Origin: Virgibacillus litoralis
GTDB taxonomy: Bacteria > Bacillota > Bacilli > Bacillales > Amphibacillaceae
Reading direction: 5' to 3'
Assembly: GCF_017873675.1 (NCBI RefSeq)
Contig: NZ_JAGGKK010000014.1
Location: 1-64,000 of the forward strand
Length of the DNA stretch: 64,000 nt
A program made the position numbers and the translations under genes. The notes under the pieces were generated by a model that was not told the DNA's origin, did no database searches, and was given only the letters and a program-made list of their open reading frames with translations. This document shows positions 47,305 through 56,259 of the stretch, one piece after another (positions within the stretch are counted from its first letter, which is position 1; each line of letters starts with the position of its first letter).

Positions 47305-47670
47305 TTAGCCTACATTTTTAAATACGTTAATTAAAAACAAAATCGCACCAACTACAATCATAATAGACCCTATTATTGTTAAAACGACGATTGAATGATT
47401 GGACGTTAATAGCATAATAAAGAGTGTACCTTGCATGAGTGGTAAACCGATATTATGCAGCCAAAAATGAATAGTTGCTAACTTCGTCTCACCAGCCTTT
47501 GGAAAACAATAATAAATAATTCCGAATAAAGCGAGTGACACCCAACCTAACAAATTTAAATGTGCGTGAACAGTAGTGAAACTAAAATTTTCCGTAATCC
47601 CCATTGTAAGCCCTAAACAAACTCCTAAGACAAAGTACACTGCTGCAATCTTAAGAAACCGCGCGGCCAT
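47305..47670 (-). CDS. Cytochrome c oxidase subunit I-like small membrane protein
   Basis: 121 aa, four helices. TTVHAHLNLLGWVSLALFG resembles the heme-binding helix of COX1-type oxidases, and HFWLHNIGLPLM another. Far too short for an oxidase, so a separate small heme-binding family often annotated as cytochrome-c oxidase. GGAGGG before ATG 47670; a frame start at 47688 lacks one. Confidence 0.72.
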   Translation of the reverse strand: MAARFLKIAAVYFVLGVCLGLTMGITENFSFTTVHAHLNLLGWVSLALFGIIYYCFPKAGETKLATIHFWLHNIGLPLMQGTLFIMLLTSNHSIVVLTIIGSIMIVVGAILFLINVFKNVG

Positions 47671-47800
47671 ATTACTCCCTCCTTCCATCCTATCTAGAAT
47701 TATAGATAAATATATGTTTAAAAAATTGATTAATTCTTTGATAATTAGATATGGGCTATATGTTAGAATAATTTTATGTTAAATATCGAGGTGTAGAATA

Positions 47801-48298
47801 TTGAATCTATCAATCGCAAAAGCAAATACAACGTATACAGTGGCAATTGCTGATATATGTGCAGCAGGATGGAAGCAGACAGTAGAAGGAAAGTTAAGCG
47901 AAGAATACCAAACGAAAAATATTGATTTTTGGTATAACCATAAAAAAGTTTATCATGACATAAAAGCCGGGCTTTATTCACATGTAGCACTATTCAACTC
48001 AGAAGTTGTCGGAGTAATTGGTGGCGCTATGACCGGTCCTAATGTGGGAGAGATATTTGTCCTTTATGTAGATGAGACGTATCGATATAAAGGAATAGGC
48101 AAACGTCTTCTGGAAGCATTTACGGAACAGCAAATTGACAGTGGAGCAACTGAGCAATGGGTATCGGTTCAGGACGAAAATCAGCGAGGTATCCCCTTTT
48201 ATGAGGCAAGAGGCTTTGTGTATCAAAAGGAAAAAAATACAAAAACCGAGACCGGAGAGAAACAAGTTTCCTTACGATATTCCAGGCAATTGAACTAG
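47801..48298 (+). CDS. GNAT N-acetyltransferase
   Basis: 165 aa. EIFVLYVDETYRYKGIGKRL (acetyl-CoA site) and GIPFYEARGFVYQ. TTG start after GAGGTG. Substrate unknown. Confidence 0.82.
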   Translation: MNLSIAKANTTYTVAIADICAAGWKQTVEGKLSEEYQTKNIDFWYNHKKVYHDIKAGLYSHVALFNSEVVGVIGGAMTGPNVGEIFVLYVDETYRYKGIGKRLLEAFTEQQIDSGATEQWVSVQDENQRGIPFYEARGFVYQKEKNTKTETGEKQVSLRYSRQLN

Positions 48299-48351
48299 TG
48301 TATTACAGAAAAGGACACTAAACGGAACCAGGACACACATAGCTGACCAGA

Positions 48352-48529
48352 CGGATCCTCGTTCCGTTATCTGTGACAAATACCTTGTTTCGAGTTTAAC
48401 TTCGGATCCTCGTTCCGTTATTTGCCTTTTTTAACCTCATATTCCATTGATTTTGTACATTTAGCGGAACCAGGATCCACCTCACCCCTCTAAGACCTGC
48501 TTTTCTCCCAATTAGCGGAATGAGGATTC
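48352..48529. repeat. P2 palindromic repeat, copy 3
   Basis: Same unit order as copy 1: ACGGATCCTCGTTCCGTTA (48352), TCGGATCCTCGTTCCGTTA (48402), then TTAGCGGAACCAGGATCC (48461) and TTAGCGGAATGAGGATTC (48512). Even parts of the spacers (TTCCATTGA..TTTTGTACA) are shared with copy 1. Just upstream, GGACACTAAACGGAACCAGG mixes P1- and P2-like pieces. Confidence 0.85.
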
Positions 48530-48644
48530 ACTTCACTTCTTGCCTAAGTGGTCTGCATTTCACAAGTTCCATTTTTTTATACAAAATTTTTATAGTATGG
48601 GTGTGTATTGTTTCACCCTTGAGATAAATCCTTATAATTTTTAC

Positions 48645-48700
48645 TTGTTATCTCACCTAAATCATTGTAGAATAATAAATAATTGATTAATCAATCATTT
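48645..48700 (+). promoter_or_regulatory. Promoter and likely TetR operator
   Basis: TTGTTA (48645-48650), 17 bp, TAGAAT (48668-48673). A 24-bp near-palindrome with core ATTGATTAATCAAT (48682-48695; outer AAAT/ATTT) covers the expected start site, as for an autorepressing TetR protein. Confidence 0.65.
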
Positions 48701-48716
48701 AAAGGAGGGCATTACC

Positions 48717-49304
48717 TTGGCCAAACCGAGATCTAGTGAAAAGCGCAATAAGATTTTTCAGGCTGGGCTTCGTCTTTTCGCGCAAAACGGATACTCCAAA
48801 ACCACTATTAAAGACATTGCTGCAGAAGCCAATGTAAGCTTTGGCACTGTGTTTACCTACTTCGAAAACAAGGAAGAACTTTTCCATTTATGTGTCACAG
48901 AACCAATTGAAGAGTTTAGAAATTATCTTCTTGAAACAAGTGGGATCCTGGAAAACTTTTCTCTTAATAAGTTAAAAGAAATAGTAGATGAACATGTCGC
49001 TTATTTTTTAGAGAAAGAAGATTACTTGCGTGTGATTCAATATGTTATTGGGCAGCCAGAAAGATTCCCTGAGATGATGGAAGAATTAGATCAGTTTTCC
49101 GATGAATTTATGTCATTCATTCAGGATATCGTTAAAACAGGCATGGAAAAAGGCGTTCTACCAGAAGGTAATCCTGAAGAAGTTGGATATGGTTATCTCG
49201 CCTTTCTGATGGGGGCTAGGCTGACATTTACCGATCATGCAAACGTACAGTTAACCAATGCATTTAAGAATCAGGCTTTACGTTTGTTTGGAATTGTTGT
49301 CTAG
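48717..49304 (+). CDS. TetR/AcrR family transcriptional regulator
   Basis: 195 aa. N-terminal helix-turn-helix (RLFAQNGYSKTTIKDIAAEA then NVSFGTVFTYFENKEELF, about 17-55) and an all-helical ligand domain. TTG start after AAAGGAGGG. It probably represses itself and the efflux pump gene 11 bp downstream through the upstream palindrome. Confidence 0.9.
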   Translation: MAKPRSSEKRNKIFQAGLRLFAQNGYSKTTIKDIAAEANVSFGTVFTYFENKEELFHLCVTEPIEEFRNYLLETSGILENFSLNKLKEIVDEHVAYFLEKEDYLRVIQYVIGQPERFPEMMEELDQFSDEFMSFIQDIVKTGMEKGVLPEGNPEEVGYGYLAFLMGARLTFTDHANVQLTNAFKNQALRLFGIVV

Positions 49305-49315
49305 GAGGAAGGTAT

Positions 49316-50572
49316 ATGACAAGATTTAAAACGTTGCATAAATCTATTAAAATCCGCCTGTATTTGCAGTTCGCAACTATCCTGGCAAGTGCCACCATCA
49401 TGCCCTACATAGCAGTTTACTTCACAGGCCTAGTTGGACCAAAAATAACTGGATTGCTTGTCGTACTTGTCATTTGCTCTGGTATAATAGGTGGATTAAT
49501 CGGCGGATATTGGTCAGACCAGATTGGACGAAAAAAGCTGCTTGTCTCAGCTGAATTGGGTCTTGGTATTTCCTTTTTAGCAATTGCTTTCGTTAATTCT
49601 CCATGGACGGTAATGCCTTATGTCAGTTTTGCATTCTTTTTAATTAACATGTTTTGTAATGGGATATATATTCCTGTTTCAACTTCTATGATTTACGATT
49701 TGGTACAAAAAGAAGATCGTACATTTGTTTTTACTACTATATATTGGATTGCAAACTTGGGAACAGCACTAGGGACTATAACTGGGGCATTTCTATTTGA
49801 GGAATATCATTTTTATTTATTTATTTTTGTCGCATCCATAGCACTTCTATCTTCAGTCATAACTTACTTATACATCAGTGAGACATTCATCAAAAAAGTT
49901 GGAGAATATGATAAGGCAGTAAAATCACCTTCCATATGGTCCAATTATCAACATGTTTTAAAAGACCGGATTTATATTATTTTTCTGATTGGAACATTGT
50001 GTGTAGTCTCGCTTGAAAGTCATCTAACTAATTATATAGCAGTTCATTTACAGAATACAGTTGAGGAAACTTCCCTGTTTGGGTTCATTAAAATTGATGG
50101 GATAAATATGATTGGGATTTTGCACGCAGAAAACACATTACTTATCGTATTAGCAGTTGGCCTGGTAAGCTGGTTAATTAAAAAAACATCTGATTACACA
50201 CGGCTTATCTACGGAATGGCAATCTACGTGTGCAGCTACGCCATTTTAAGCTACACTTCTGCCCCATTACTGCTGATTGGATTGATGGTATTCATTTCAA
50301 TTGGTGAACTAATGTATGCTCCAGTTCGCCAAAGTTTGCTTGCTGATTTAGCAGACGAATCCCATCGCAGCTCCTACCTTGCGCTGAATAGTTTCATGGG
50401 TCAAGGGACAATGATCATAGCAGGTGCTGTTATCACAATTGGTGGGATTTTGCCGGGGTATATTATAAGCAGTGGTTTCCTGTTAGGGGGTATGACAGGA
50501 GTGTTTTTGATGGCTTATGTCGTGAATCAGCTAAAAAGAAATGAGTATGATCAGCAAAAGCAAACTGGATAA
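49316..50572 (+). CDS. MFS transporter (drug efflux-like)
   Basis: 418 aa, 12 predicted helices. Motif A-like GGYWSDQIGRKKLLVS lies between helices 2 and 3. Probably exports a drug or toxic compound, controlled by the TetR gene in the same operon. TAGGAGGAAGG before the ATG. Substrate unknown. Confidence 0.88.
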   Translation: MTRFKTLHKSIKIRLYLQFATILASATIMPYIAVYFTGLVGPKITGLLVVLVICSGIIGGLIGGYWSDQIGRKKLLVSAELGLGISFLAIAFVNSPWTVMPYVSFAFFLINMFCNGIYIPVSTSMIYDLVQKEDRTFVFTTIYWIANLGTALGTITGAFLFEEYHFYLFIFVASIALLSSVITYLYISETFIKKVGEYDKAVKSPSIWSNYQHVLKDRIYIIFLIGTLCVVSLESHLTNYIAVHLQNTVEETSLFGFIKIDGINMIGILHAENTLLIVLAVGLVSWLIKKTSDYTRLIYGMAIYVCSYAILSYTSAPLLLIGLMVFISIGELMYAPVRQSLLADLADESHRSSYLALNSFMGQGTMIIAGAVITIGGILPGYIISSGFLLGGMTGVFLMAYVVNQLKRNEYDQQKQTG

Positions 50573-50604
50573 CTCACTTCTTTTATGGATTCTTGTAGTG
50601 AACT

Positions 50605-51177
50605 TTAACGTGAAAGATGTGAAGCCTGATTAAAATCTTTCACATTCCACTTCTCTTCTTGAAAATAAATATTGCTTATACAGGCGTTTACTAGTTTGGT
50701 CTTTCCTGAACCTATCTCACCATCTGAAATAGTACCTAGAATAGAATTTATTACTGCACCATGTGCTACAAGCAAAACCATACTGCCTTGATACATTTGG
50801 TTAATTTCATGAATTCCTGCCATAATCCGTTCTTTAAATGACAGCTCGTCCTCCTGATTTGGAAATAATTTATCCGGAAACTTTTCTAACCTCTCTTGTG
50901 GTGTCGTCCCCTCAGCATCACCAAAAGATTTTTCCTTAAAAGCAGCCATTTCAGCAAAAGGGATATTCAATTTTTCATTTATAATCTCAGCCGTTTGCTT
51001 CGCTCTTGTCAATGGACTTGTGATTAGTACATCCCATTGTGACGACTCTAAAAATTCAGCGCATTCCTCAGCCTGCAAAATACCTGTTCTATTTAAAGGT
51101 ATATCCGTTGCTCCCTGCAACTTTTGGGATGCGTTCCAATCTGTTTCTCCATGTCTTATTAAGCATATAGTAGTGAT
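50605..51177 (-). CDS. Histidine phosphatase family protein, apparent AUC start
   Basis: 190 aa, YhfR/PhoE-like. The conserved start TTICLIRHGETDWN (catalytic His9) is encoded upstream of the first ATG (51120), and its Met position, as in B. subtilis YhfR, is occupied by ATC at 51177. GGAGG (51186-51190) lies exactly 8 nt before it. Later SPLTRAKQTAEI and VAHGAVINSIL complete the site. Either AUC starts translation or the gene has just been silenced. Hydrolyses a phosphate ester. Confidence 0.82.
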   Translation of the reverse strand: MTTICLIRHGETDWNASQKLQGATDIPLNRTGILQAEECAEFLESSQWDVLITSPLTRAKQTAEIINEKLNIPFAEMAAFKEKSFGDAEGTTPQERLEKFPDKLFPNQEDELSFKERIMAGIHEINQMYQGSMVLLVAHGAVINSILGTISDGEIGSGKTKLVNACISNIYFQEEKWNVKDFNQASHLSR

Positions 51178-51216
51178 GATAATTTCCTCCTTTGTTTCCT
51201 GGTATTATTTAATGCC

Positions 51217-51759
51217 TCATCGGTAAATCTTTTTTCCCATTATAACCTGAACATCACCCATTGATATAACTGCAGCATTTTCCTTAATAACTTCCCACCC
51301 CTTGCTTATGTATAAATTTATCGCAGGGTTGTTTTCTGGCGAAGTTGTTAAAACAGATGTATCATGATTAATCTCACTTAATAGTCTATCATGCAACTTC
51401 CCACCGATTCCCATGCGCTTAACCTTGTTTTCTACAGCTAGTTCAACAAACTCGAAACAATTGTTTAACCATTCGATTTGTTGTTTGTCTGTTAATTGTG
51501 CCGCCAGCTTCTCACGGTAAAATTGACCAGGCAAGCTTGTATAGCCATATGTAAATCCAATTAACGTTCCACTTTTATCTTTGGCCATTAATCCCCTGAA
51601 ACCGTTATAACTAGTATGTTTATTAATATTTTCAACAGCACTTTCAAAGTCCAAGGATGTATAGGTATTTCCTATAAATGTTTTACAGTAAAGTGCTGCA
51701 ATGCTATGTAGATCTTCATTCTTTTTATCAAACGGAATAATTATTATGTTATCAATCAT
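51217..51759 (-). CDS. GNAT N-acetyltransferase
   Basis: 180 aa. FVELAVENKVKRMGIGGKLH is the acetyl-CoA segment; TTSPENNPAINLYISKGWEV follows. GGAG before ATG 51759. It precedes the phosphatase by about 40 bp. Substrate unknown. Confidence 0.82.
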   Translation of the reverse strand: MIDNIIIIPFDKKNEDLHSIAALYCKTFIGNTYTSLDFESAVENINKHTSYNGFRGLMAKDKSGTLIGFTYGYTSLPGQFYREKLAAQLTDKQQIEWLNNCFEFVELAVENKVKRMGIGGKLHDRLLSEINHDTSVLTTSPENNPAINLYISKGWEVIKENAAVISMGDVQVIMGKKIYR

Positions 51760-51869
51760 TGAATCATTTCTCCCATACTATCTTTGTATAAGCTATGTTT
51801 TTTCCTCAGGGTTACATGTTAGATTGGCTTGCACTTCCAAATAACTCCATCTGACCTATAACTAATCTA

Positions 51870-52601
51870 TTAAAAAAGATCGAAAATAGACTTCGGTGCC
51901 TGTCCGTTTTTTAACATACCTTTAATTACATACTTTAAATACACTTTCCCGTTCTCTTTTTCAAATATGCCAATATATTCTTCACCGGTTTCATTAAATC
52001 GTATATATTCCTTCCACGCTACACCGTATGAAGTCGTACTATTCTCACCCGTTTTTACAGACTCTGACTTAGTGGTTTGAGAAAGCCAGTAATAATTGAG
52101 TTCATCATGTGAATCATATAATAACCATTCCTTGTCATTTACTGAAATCCCCTTTTGCATTAGCACGTAATATCTAAACATTATATTAGAACTGTCCTTA
52201 CCGTATTTTTTTATCCTTCTCTGGATTGAGGAATCATTTTCAAAAACTGCTATGTCCTCTACATCTTCAAAATTATTGATTTGAGTATTAATTTCCTTTG
52301 AATACAGGATATTACTAAATTCAATAGGTGGGATAACATAATTAACAAGCAGAAACCCTATTAAAGAAAATAATAGGGTTAATTTCTTTAAAGACAGATT
52401 ATATCTTGAATACTTGATTACTATAAAAAATGCGATTGCAATCCCTATTGGTATATAAACGAAACCAATATTTAAAGATAGAAGAAATGTTAAAAACAGA
52501 AGAACAATTTTCCCCCAAAATAAGTTCTCTTTCTCTTTACCTTCTCTAACTATTAGAATAATTAGAAATAGGAATGTTACGGATAAAAATAAATAATACA
52601 T
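51870..52601 (-). CDS. Hypothetical membrane protein
   Basis: 243 aa, not recognised. Four hydrophobic helices fill residues 1-95; a soluble domain (about 100-243) with AWKEYIRFNETGEEYIG and VYLKYVIKGMLKNG follows. GGAGGAAAG before the ATG. It is 34 bp downstream of another unrecognised anchored protein, so probably one operon. Confidence 0.65.
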   Translation of the reverse strand: MYYLFLSVTFLFLIILIVREGKEKENLFWGKIVLLFLTFLLSLNIGFVYIPIGIAIAFFIVIKYSRYNLSLKKLTLLFSLIGFLLVNYVIPPIEFSNILYSKEINTQINNFEDVEDIAVFENDSSIQRRIKKYGKDSSNIMFRYYVLMQKGISVNDKEWLLYDSHDELNYYWLSQTTKSESVKTGENSTTSYGVAWKEYIRFNETGEEYIGIFEKENGKVYLKYVIKGMLKNGQAPKSIFDLF

Positions 52602-52635
52602 CTTTCCTCCTCCAAGTCATTCGGTACACTGAACT

Positions 52636-53496
52636 TTAATACGTGGTATCCGCAATTGTTTCATATTTCAACCCCAACCCATCTTCAACAGTAACACGAA
52701 GTTCAACTTTAGCTTCATCGTCTATCTTATCTTTAAGATTGTAGGAGTTATGGTAGTTGATATCTTCCGTAAAGGAATCGGAATGCATCCCCTGATTTCT
52801 CTTTAATATATCCATTTCCTTAATCGGTTCTCCATTCACATACAGATATGCTTTAGCGCTTTTCACTTTTAAATCATCTTTATTTTCTGCAAGCATGAAC
52901 TCCTGCTCTAAGCGATTATGAATGTTTATGTTCACTTCAAATTGCCCATTACCTCTTGGATGTAAAAAAGCATCAATCATGATCCGATTGTCTAACTGTT
53001 CTTTAAATTTCAGGTTTAACAAGTCCTCACTTCTCTTACCATCCGCTGATGTCGCTATTACTTGTGTTTCATAATTTCCTTTCAATGGAAAAGTATGCTC
53101 TAGAGAATAGTTTAGCCCACCTTTATTATTAACTTCAAGCTCCGTCCATTCCTGAGCACCTTCTTCTCGATATAAGAAAGCTAACTTCTCTTCATCAAGC
53201 AGGTCTCTTAAACTCCATTCTAAAATCACGTCAATTTTATTTTCCTTTAAATCGACATTAGTAATTTTATATTCTTTTTGTGGTATCCATAATTGTTCTC
53301 GTAAAAATTTATCCATCTGTGAATTTACTTGTGAAGATATATTTCGTACAGAATTGTTTACATTTTGGACTTCACCTTGCATATTATCTACCATTTGCAT
53401 TCGATCCTCGATATTACTAATTTTAACGTAGTTTAATAGACTAAAGATTATAAGAATACCAATTGCAACACTATATATTATGTTTTGCTTTGACAA
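52636..53496 (-). CDS. Hypothetical single-pass protein with coiled coil
   Basis: 286 aa, not recognised. Transmembrane helix at 8-24, a short coiled coil (about 28-60), then beta-rich, probably Ig-like extracytoplasmic domains (ITNVDLKENKIDVILEW; YETQVIATSADGKRS). TTG start after GGGGG. Likely works with the downstream membrane protein. Confidence 0.65.
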   Translation of the reverse strand: MSKQNIIYSVAIGILIIFSLLNYVKISNIEDRMQMVDNMQGEVQNVNNSVRNISSQVNSQMDKFLREQLWIPQKEYKITNVDLKENKIDVILEWSLRDLLDEEKLAFLYREEGAQEWTELEVNNKGGLNYSLEHTFPLKGNYETQVIATSADGKRSEDLLNLKFKEQLDNRIMIDAFLHPRGNGQFEVNINIHNRLEQEFMLAENKDDLKVKSAKAYLYVNGEPIKEMDILKRNQGMHSDSFTEDINYHNSYNLKDKIDDEAKVELRVTVEDGLGLKYETIADTTY

Positions 53497-53588
53497 ATTT
53501 CTACCCCCATATGAACCATTTCTTCAAAGACTCCTTATTTTCAAATTAAATCTACTTCAACGATTCAATTAAGACCCTTTAATGACAT

Positions 53589-53765
53589 TTAATCCCCTCG
53601 AATATTCTCACCCATTGAATAATGGTTTCTTTCGCCTGTATCAGTACTAGAAGTTTTGTATTGATCGTAATTTTTGTTGGTTCGCTTTTTGCGCTTCAAA
53701 TCAACTACAATACCAAAAATCAAAACCGGGAATATAAACACACCTAAGAAGATTACCCAGAACAT
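53589..53765 (-). CDS. Small membrane protein
   Basis: 58 aa: one helix (MFWVIFLGVFIFPVLIFGIV) and a basic, then polar tail (DLKRKKRTNKNYDQYK). GGAGGG lies 9-10 nt before ATG 53765. Similar in plan to the 63 aa protein at 61938. Function unknown. Confidence 0.6.
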   Translation of the reverse strand: MFWVIFLGVFIFPVLIFGIVVDLKRKKRTNKNYDQYKTSSTDTGERNHYSMGENIRGD

Positions 53766-53801
53766 ATTGACTAATCCCTCCTTCGAACAATAAGCAAAAC
53801 G

Positions 53802-53999
53802 TCATCGTAAAAATTTACTGTACTTATCAATTATATCTGGATCTAATCCAGTAGTTGATTGAGCTTCCCTTTGCATTGATTCGTTACACTTTTTACAGAC
53901 ATAGTGTGCTTTTGGATTCTTTTTAATTTTTTGGTACTGAGCATCTGAATAATCAATTGTATAATTCTTTTTGCAGAAAAAGCACTTTGTTTTTATCAT
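53802..53999 (-). CDS. DUF2197/YlaI-like zinc-finger protein
   Basis: 65 aa with CFFC (6-9) and CKKC (35-38), a small treble-clef or zinc-ribbon pair, as in B. subtilis YlaI. Function unknown. GGGAGCGGG before ATG 53999. Confidence 0.75.
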   Translation of the reverse strand: MIKTKCFFCKKNYTIDYSDAQYQKIKKNPKAHYVCKKCNESMQREAQSTTGLDPDIIDKYSKFLR

Positions 54000-54099
54000 T
54001 CTTACCCGCTCCCTATCCTGAACTTGTGATGTACATTAATAAATATAAGCACTTGGGGTTTCAAGAGTCTTCATCCCCTTGAATACACACATATTTTTA

Positions 54100-54312
54100 C
54101 TAGTGTACTACTTGTTTAATAAGCTGTTCTGCAATATTAAGTGAATCCTGCTTATTTACTTCATCATTAAATACTACCTTTAATTTGTACGAACTTTCTC
54201 CAATATTAACAAATATTGCATGCTTATCGTCAGTTAAAGTTTGAAGTTTTTCTCCTGAAATACCTGAAATTATAAGAACCATCATCATAGAAAATACAAT
54301 TACTCTCAGCAT
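54100..54312 (-). CDS. Hypothetical small exported protein
   Basis: 70 aa. Signal-like start (MLRVIVFSMMMVLIISGISG) then about 50 soluble residues ending ADQ-free SLNIAEQLIKQVVH. Not recognised. AGGGGTG lies 5 nt before ATG 54312; a longer frame to 54369 has no binding site. Confidence 0.5.
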   Translation of the reverse strand: MLRVIVFSMMMVLIISGISGEKLQTLTDDKHAIFVNIGESSYKLKVVFNDEVNKQDSLNIAEQLIKQVVH

Positions 54313-54441
54313 CATCACCCCTAAAGTTGAAGAACTCCTTACTATATATATTTCGCTAATTATGTCCAAATTCCTTTAATCAAGTGGGTTGTTTTAATAG
54401 ATGGGCACCCTAAAAAATAAATAAATATTTTATTTTTAAAA

Positions 54442-54467
54442 TGAATGTTTTATTATTTTAATTCGTC
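54442..54467 (+). promoter_or_regulatory. ECF-type promoter of the second sigma operon
   Basis: TGAATG, 16 bp, CGTC, 43 bp before the sigma start; may be read by the sigma factor itself. Confidence 0.5.
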
Positions 54468-54510
54468 TTATATATAGAAAAAAATTATGAAATGGGAGGA
54501 TGGTGCCTCG

Positions 54511-55056
54511 TTGGATAAGTTTGTCGAACAATACCAAAACAACGAAATTGATAAAGACCAATTAATTCAAGAATTGATGACACATTACGGGTCACAGGTC
54601 ACAAGATTGGCCTACTCCTATGTCAAAGATGTGCAAACAGCTGAAAATATTGCACAGGATGTGTTTATTAAGTGTTATAAAAAGATGCACCATCTCAAAA
54701 AAGGTTCAGCTATTAAACCTTGGATCAATAGCATCACGATCAACAAATGCAAAGATCATTTTCGAAGTGGATGGGTAAAACATTTGCGTCTGAATGTAGA
54801 CTTTTCTAAATTTATTAAAAGCACGGCTCCATCTCCAGAAACCGAGATGGCAAAAAAGGATCAGCATGACGAACTTACAAAAGAAGTCCTTTCACTTCCT
54901 GTTAAATACCGGGAAGTAATTATCTGTTATCACTTTCAAGAGCTGTCGATTAATGAAACCAGTGAATTGCTGAATGTTAAAGTGCCAACAGTCTCGTCAA
55001 GATTAAGAAGAGCTCGTCTAATGCTGAAAGAAAAACTGGAGGGGGACCATAAATGA
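54511..55056 (+). CDS. ECF RNA polymerase sigma factor
   Basis: 181 aa. Region 2 (GSQVTRLAYSYVKDVQTAEN, INSITINKCKDHFRS) and region 4 (VLSLPVKYREVIICYHFQEL, VKVPTVSSRLRRARLML). TTG 54511 is preferred, 11 nt after GGGAGG; an ATG at 54487 has no binding site. Overlaps the next gene by 4 bp (ATGA), the usual link to an anti-sigma gene. Confidence 0.88.
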   Translation: MDKFVEQYQNNEIDKDQLIQELMTHYGSQVTRLAYSYVKDVQTAENIAQDVFIKCYKKMHHLKKGSAIKPWINSITINKCKDHFRSGWVKHLRLNVDFSKFIKSTAPSPETEMAKKDQHDELTKEVLSLPVKYREVIICYHFQELSINETSELLNVKVPTVSSRLRRARLMLKEKLEGDHK

Positions 55057-55727
55057 AGGAAAGACTAAACGAATTCTCAAAAAAATCCAGCTTAAACAAC
55101 ATTGAGTTTTCTGAGGAGAGCCGTGAACAGGTGATGGAACGTATCTCAAAGAAAAGTAAGGTAAGTGTATTTTCAATGTGGAACAAAAGAATATTGAGCG
55201 CAGCAACACTCTTGCTTTTATTAATGGTTCCTACCTATATCACATTCAATTCATTACAAGATGATGCAACAGATCCAAACGAAAATCTCTCTGGACCAAG
55301 TGAAAATCCAAAGGTACAATCGGTAGAACCAGAAAAGCCACCACTCGAAGACCTGGAGAATCAGTATGAAAGCATGCTCATGCAAGAATATAATGAAGAA
55401 CTAGAGGTAGTAAATTATGACACGAAACAGGAACTGATTGATGCCTTTACCAAAATAATGAGCCAGGATGTAGCAGTACAAAGTGCAGATCAATTTTTCC
55501 GTGTAAACAATGGAGAACTATTTGTTAGTGAGTCAGGAGAACCATCACTAATTGATTTCGATACAGAATATAACTTAACAAAAAACAGTGATAAGGAATA
55601 CGAATTAACACAAACACAGGAAAGCGAACTTACAGGAAATATCCATCTGACTGTTACCTATCAATACCAGGAAGGCGACTGGATTATCGCTGCTAGAAAT
55701 GTGGAATCCTTGGACAATCAATATTAG
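55053..55727 (+). CDS. Predicted anti-sigma factor (single-pass)
   Basis: 224 aa. A charged cytoplasmic part (1-45, SEESREQVMERISKKSK), a transmembrane helix (about 47-66), a Pro/Glu-rich linker, then an extracellular domain from about 110 (QELIDAFTKIMSQDVAVQSA onward) that I do not recognise. Its overlap with the sigma gene and its layout give the call. Confidence 0.75.
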   Translation: MKERLNEFSKKSSLNNIEFSEESREQVMERISKKSKVSVFSMWNKRILSAATLLLLLMVPTYITFNSLQDDATDPNENLSGPSENPKVQSVEPEKPPLEDLENQYESMLMQEYNEELEVVNYDTKQELIDAFTKIMSQDVAVQSADQFFRVNNGELFVSESGEPSLIDFDTEYNLTKNSDKEYELTQTQESELTGNIHLTVTYQYQEGDWIIAARNVESLDNQY

Positions 55728-55768
55728 TAAATTTAAAGCACCGCATTTGCGGTGCTTTAAATTTACCA
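55727..55768. terminator. Bidirectional terminator
   Basis: GTAAATTTAAAGCACCGCA with TGCGGTGCTTTAAATTTAC, a nearly loopless perfect palindrome between convergent genes. Confidence 0.85.
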
Positions 55769-55771
55769 AGT

Positions 55772-56221
55772 CTATGATGAAACTTCCACAATTTCACTAT
55801 TTTCAATCGGCTTTCCCTTATAAACTAAAGCCCCATGATTATTAGAATGAAGGGATACTCTTATTTTATTTTTTCCTTCCTCCAGATCACCTAAATTAAA
55901 GTAATTTCCATATAGGCGGTTTATCTTTTCACCATTTATGTATAAATGAACATGACCTTCATTATAGCTTGGACGATCAGACCCAACCTTTTCAGGTGCA
56001 AACGTAAAATGCTTTGTTTTGAGATGTAAGAGCCATGTATTCGATCGATCTTGTGAAACTTGCACCTCTACAGAAGGTACTTTATATCCTTCTGGTATCT
56101 CAACCTGATTATGGGTTATATGGCCTTCGCTATTAATTAAGTGCGAGTTCTGATTTACAAAATAAAGAAATAATACTAAAAATATTACTATAAAGCCAGT
56201 AAAACTCTTTATCTTTTTCAT
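55772..56221 (-). CDS. Hypothetical anchored protein
   Basis: 149 aa. Signal anchor (about 5-22), then a beta-rich extracytoplasmic domain: VEVQVSQDRSNTWLLHLKT, GHVHLYINGEKINRLYGNYF, KNKIRVSLHSNNHGAL. Not named. ATG 56221 follows AGAGGAAC; an ATG at 56263 would overlap the DUF2243 stop. Downstream partner of DUF2243. Confidence 0.68.
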   Translation of the reverse strand: MKKIKSFTGFIVIFLVLFLYFVNQNSHLINSEGHITHNQVEIPEGYKVPSVEVQVSQDRSNTWLLHLKTKHFTFAPEKVGSDRPSYNEGHVHLYINGEKINRLYGNYFNLGDLEEGKNKIRVSLHSNNHGALVYKGKPIENSEIVEVSS

Positions 56222-56259
56222 CCTTGTTCCTCTTTGATTAGATAAATCATACATACTTG

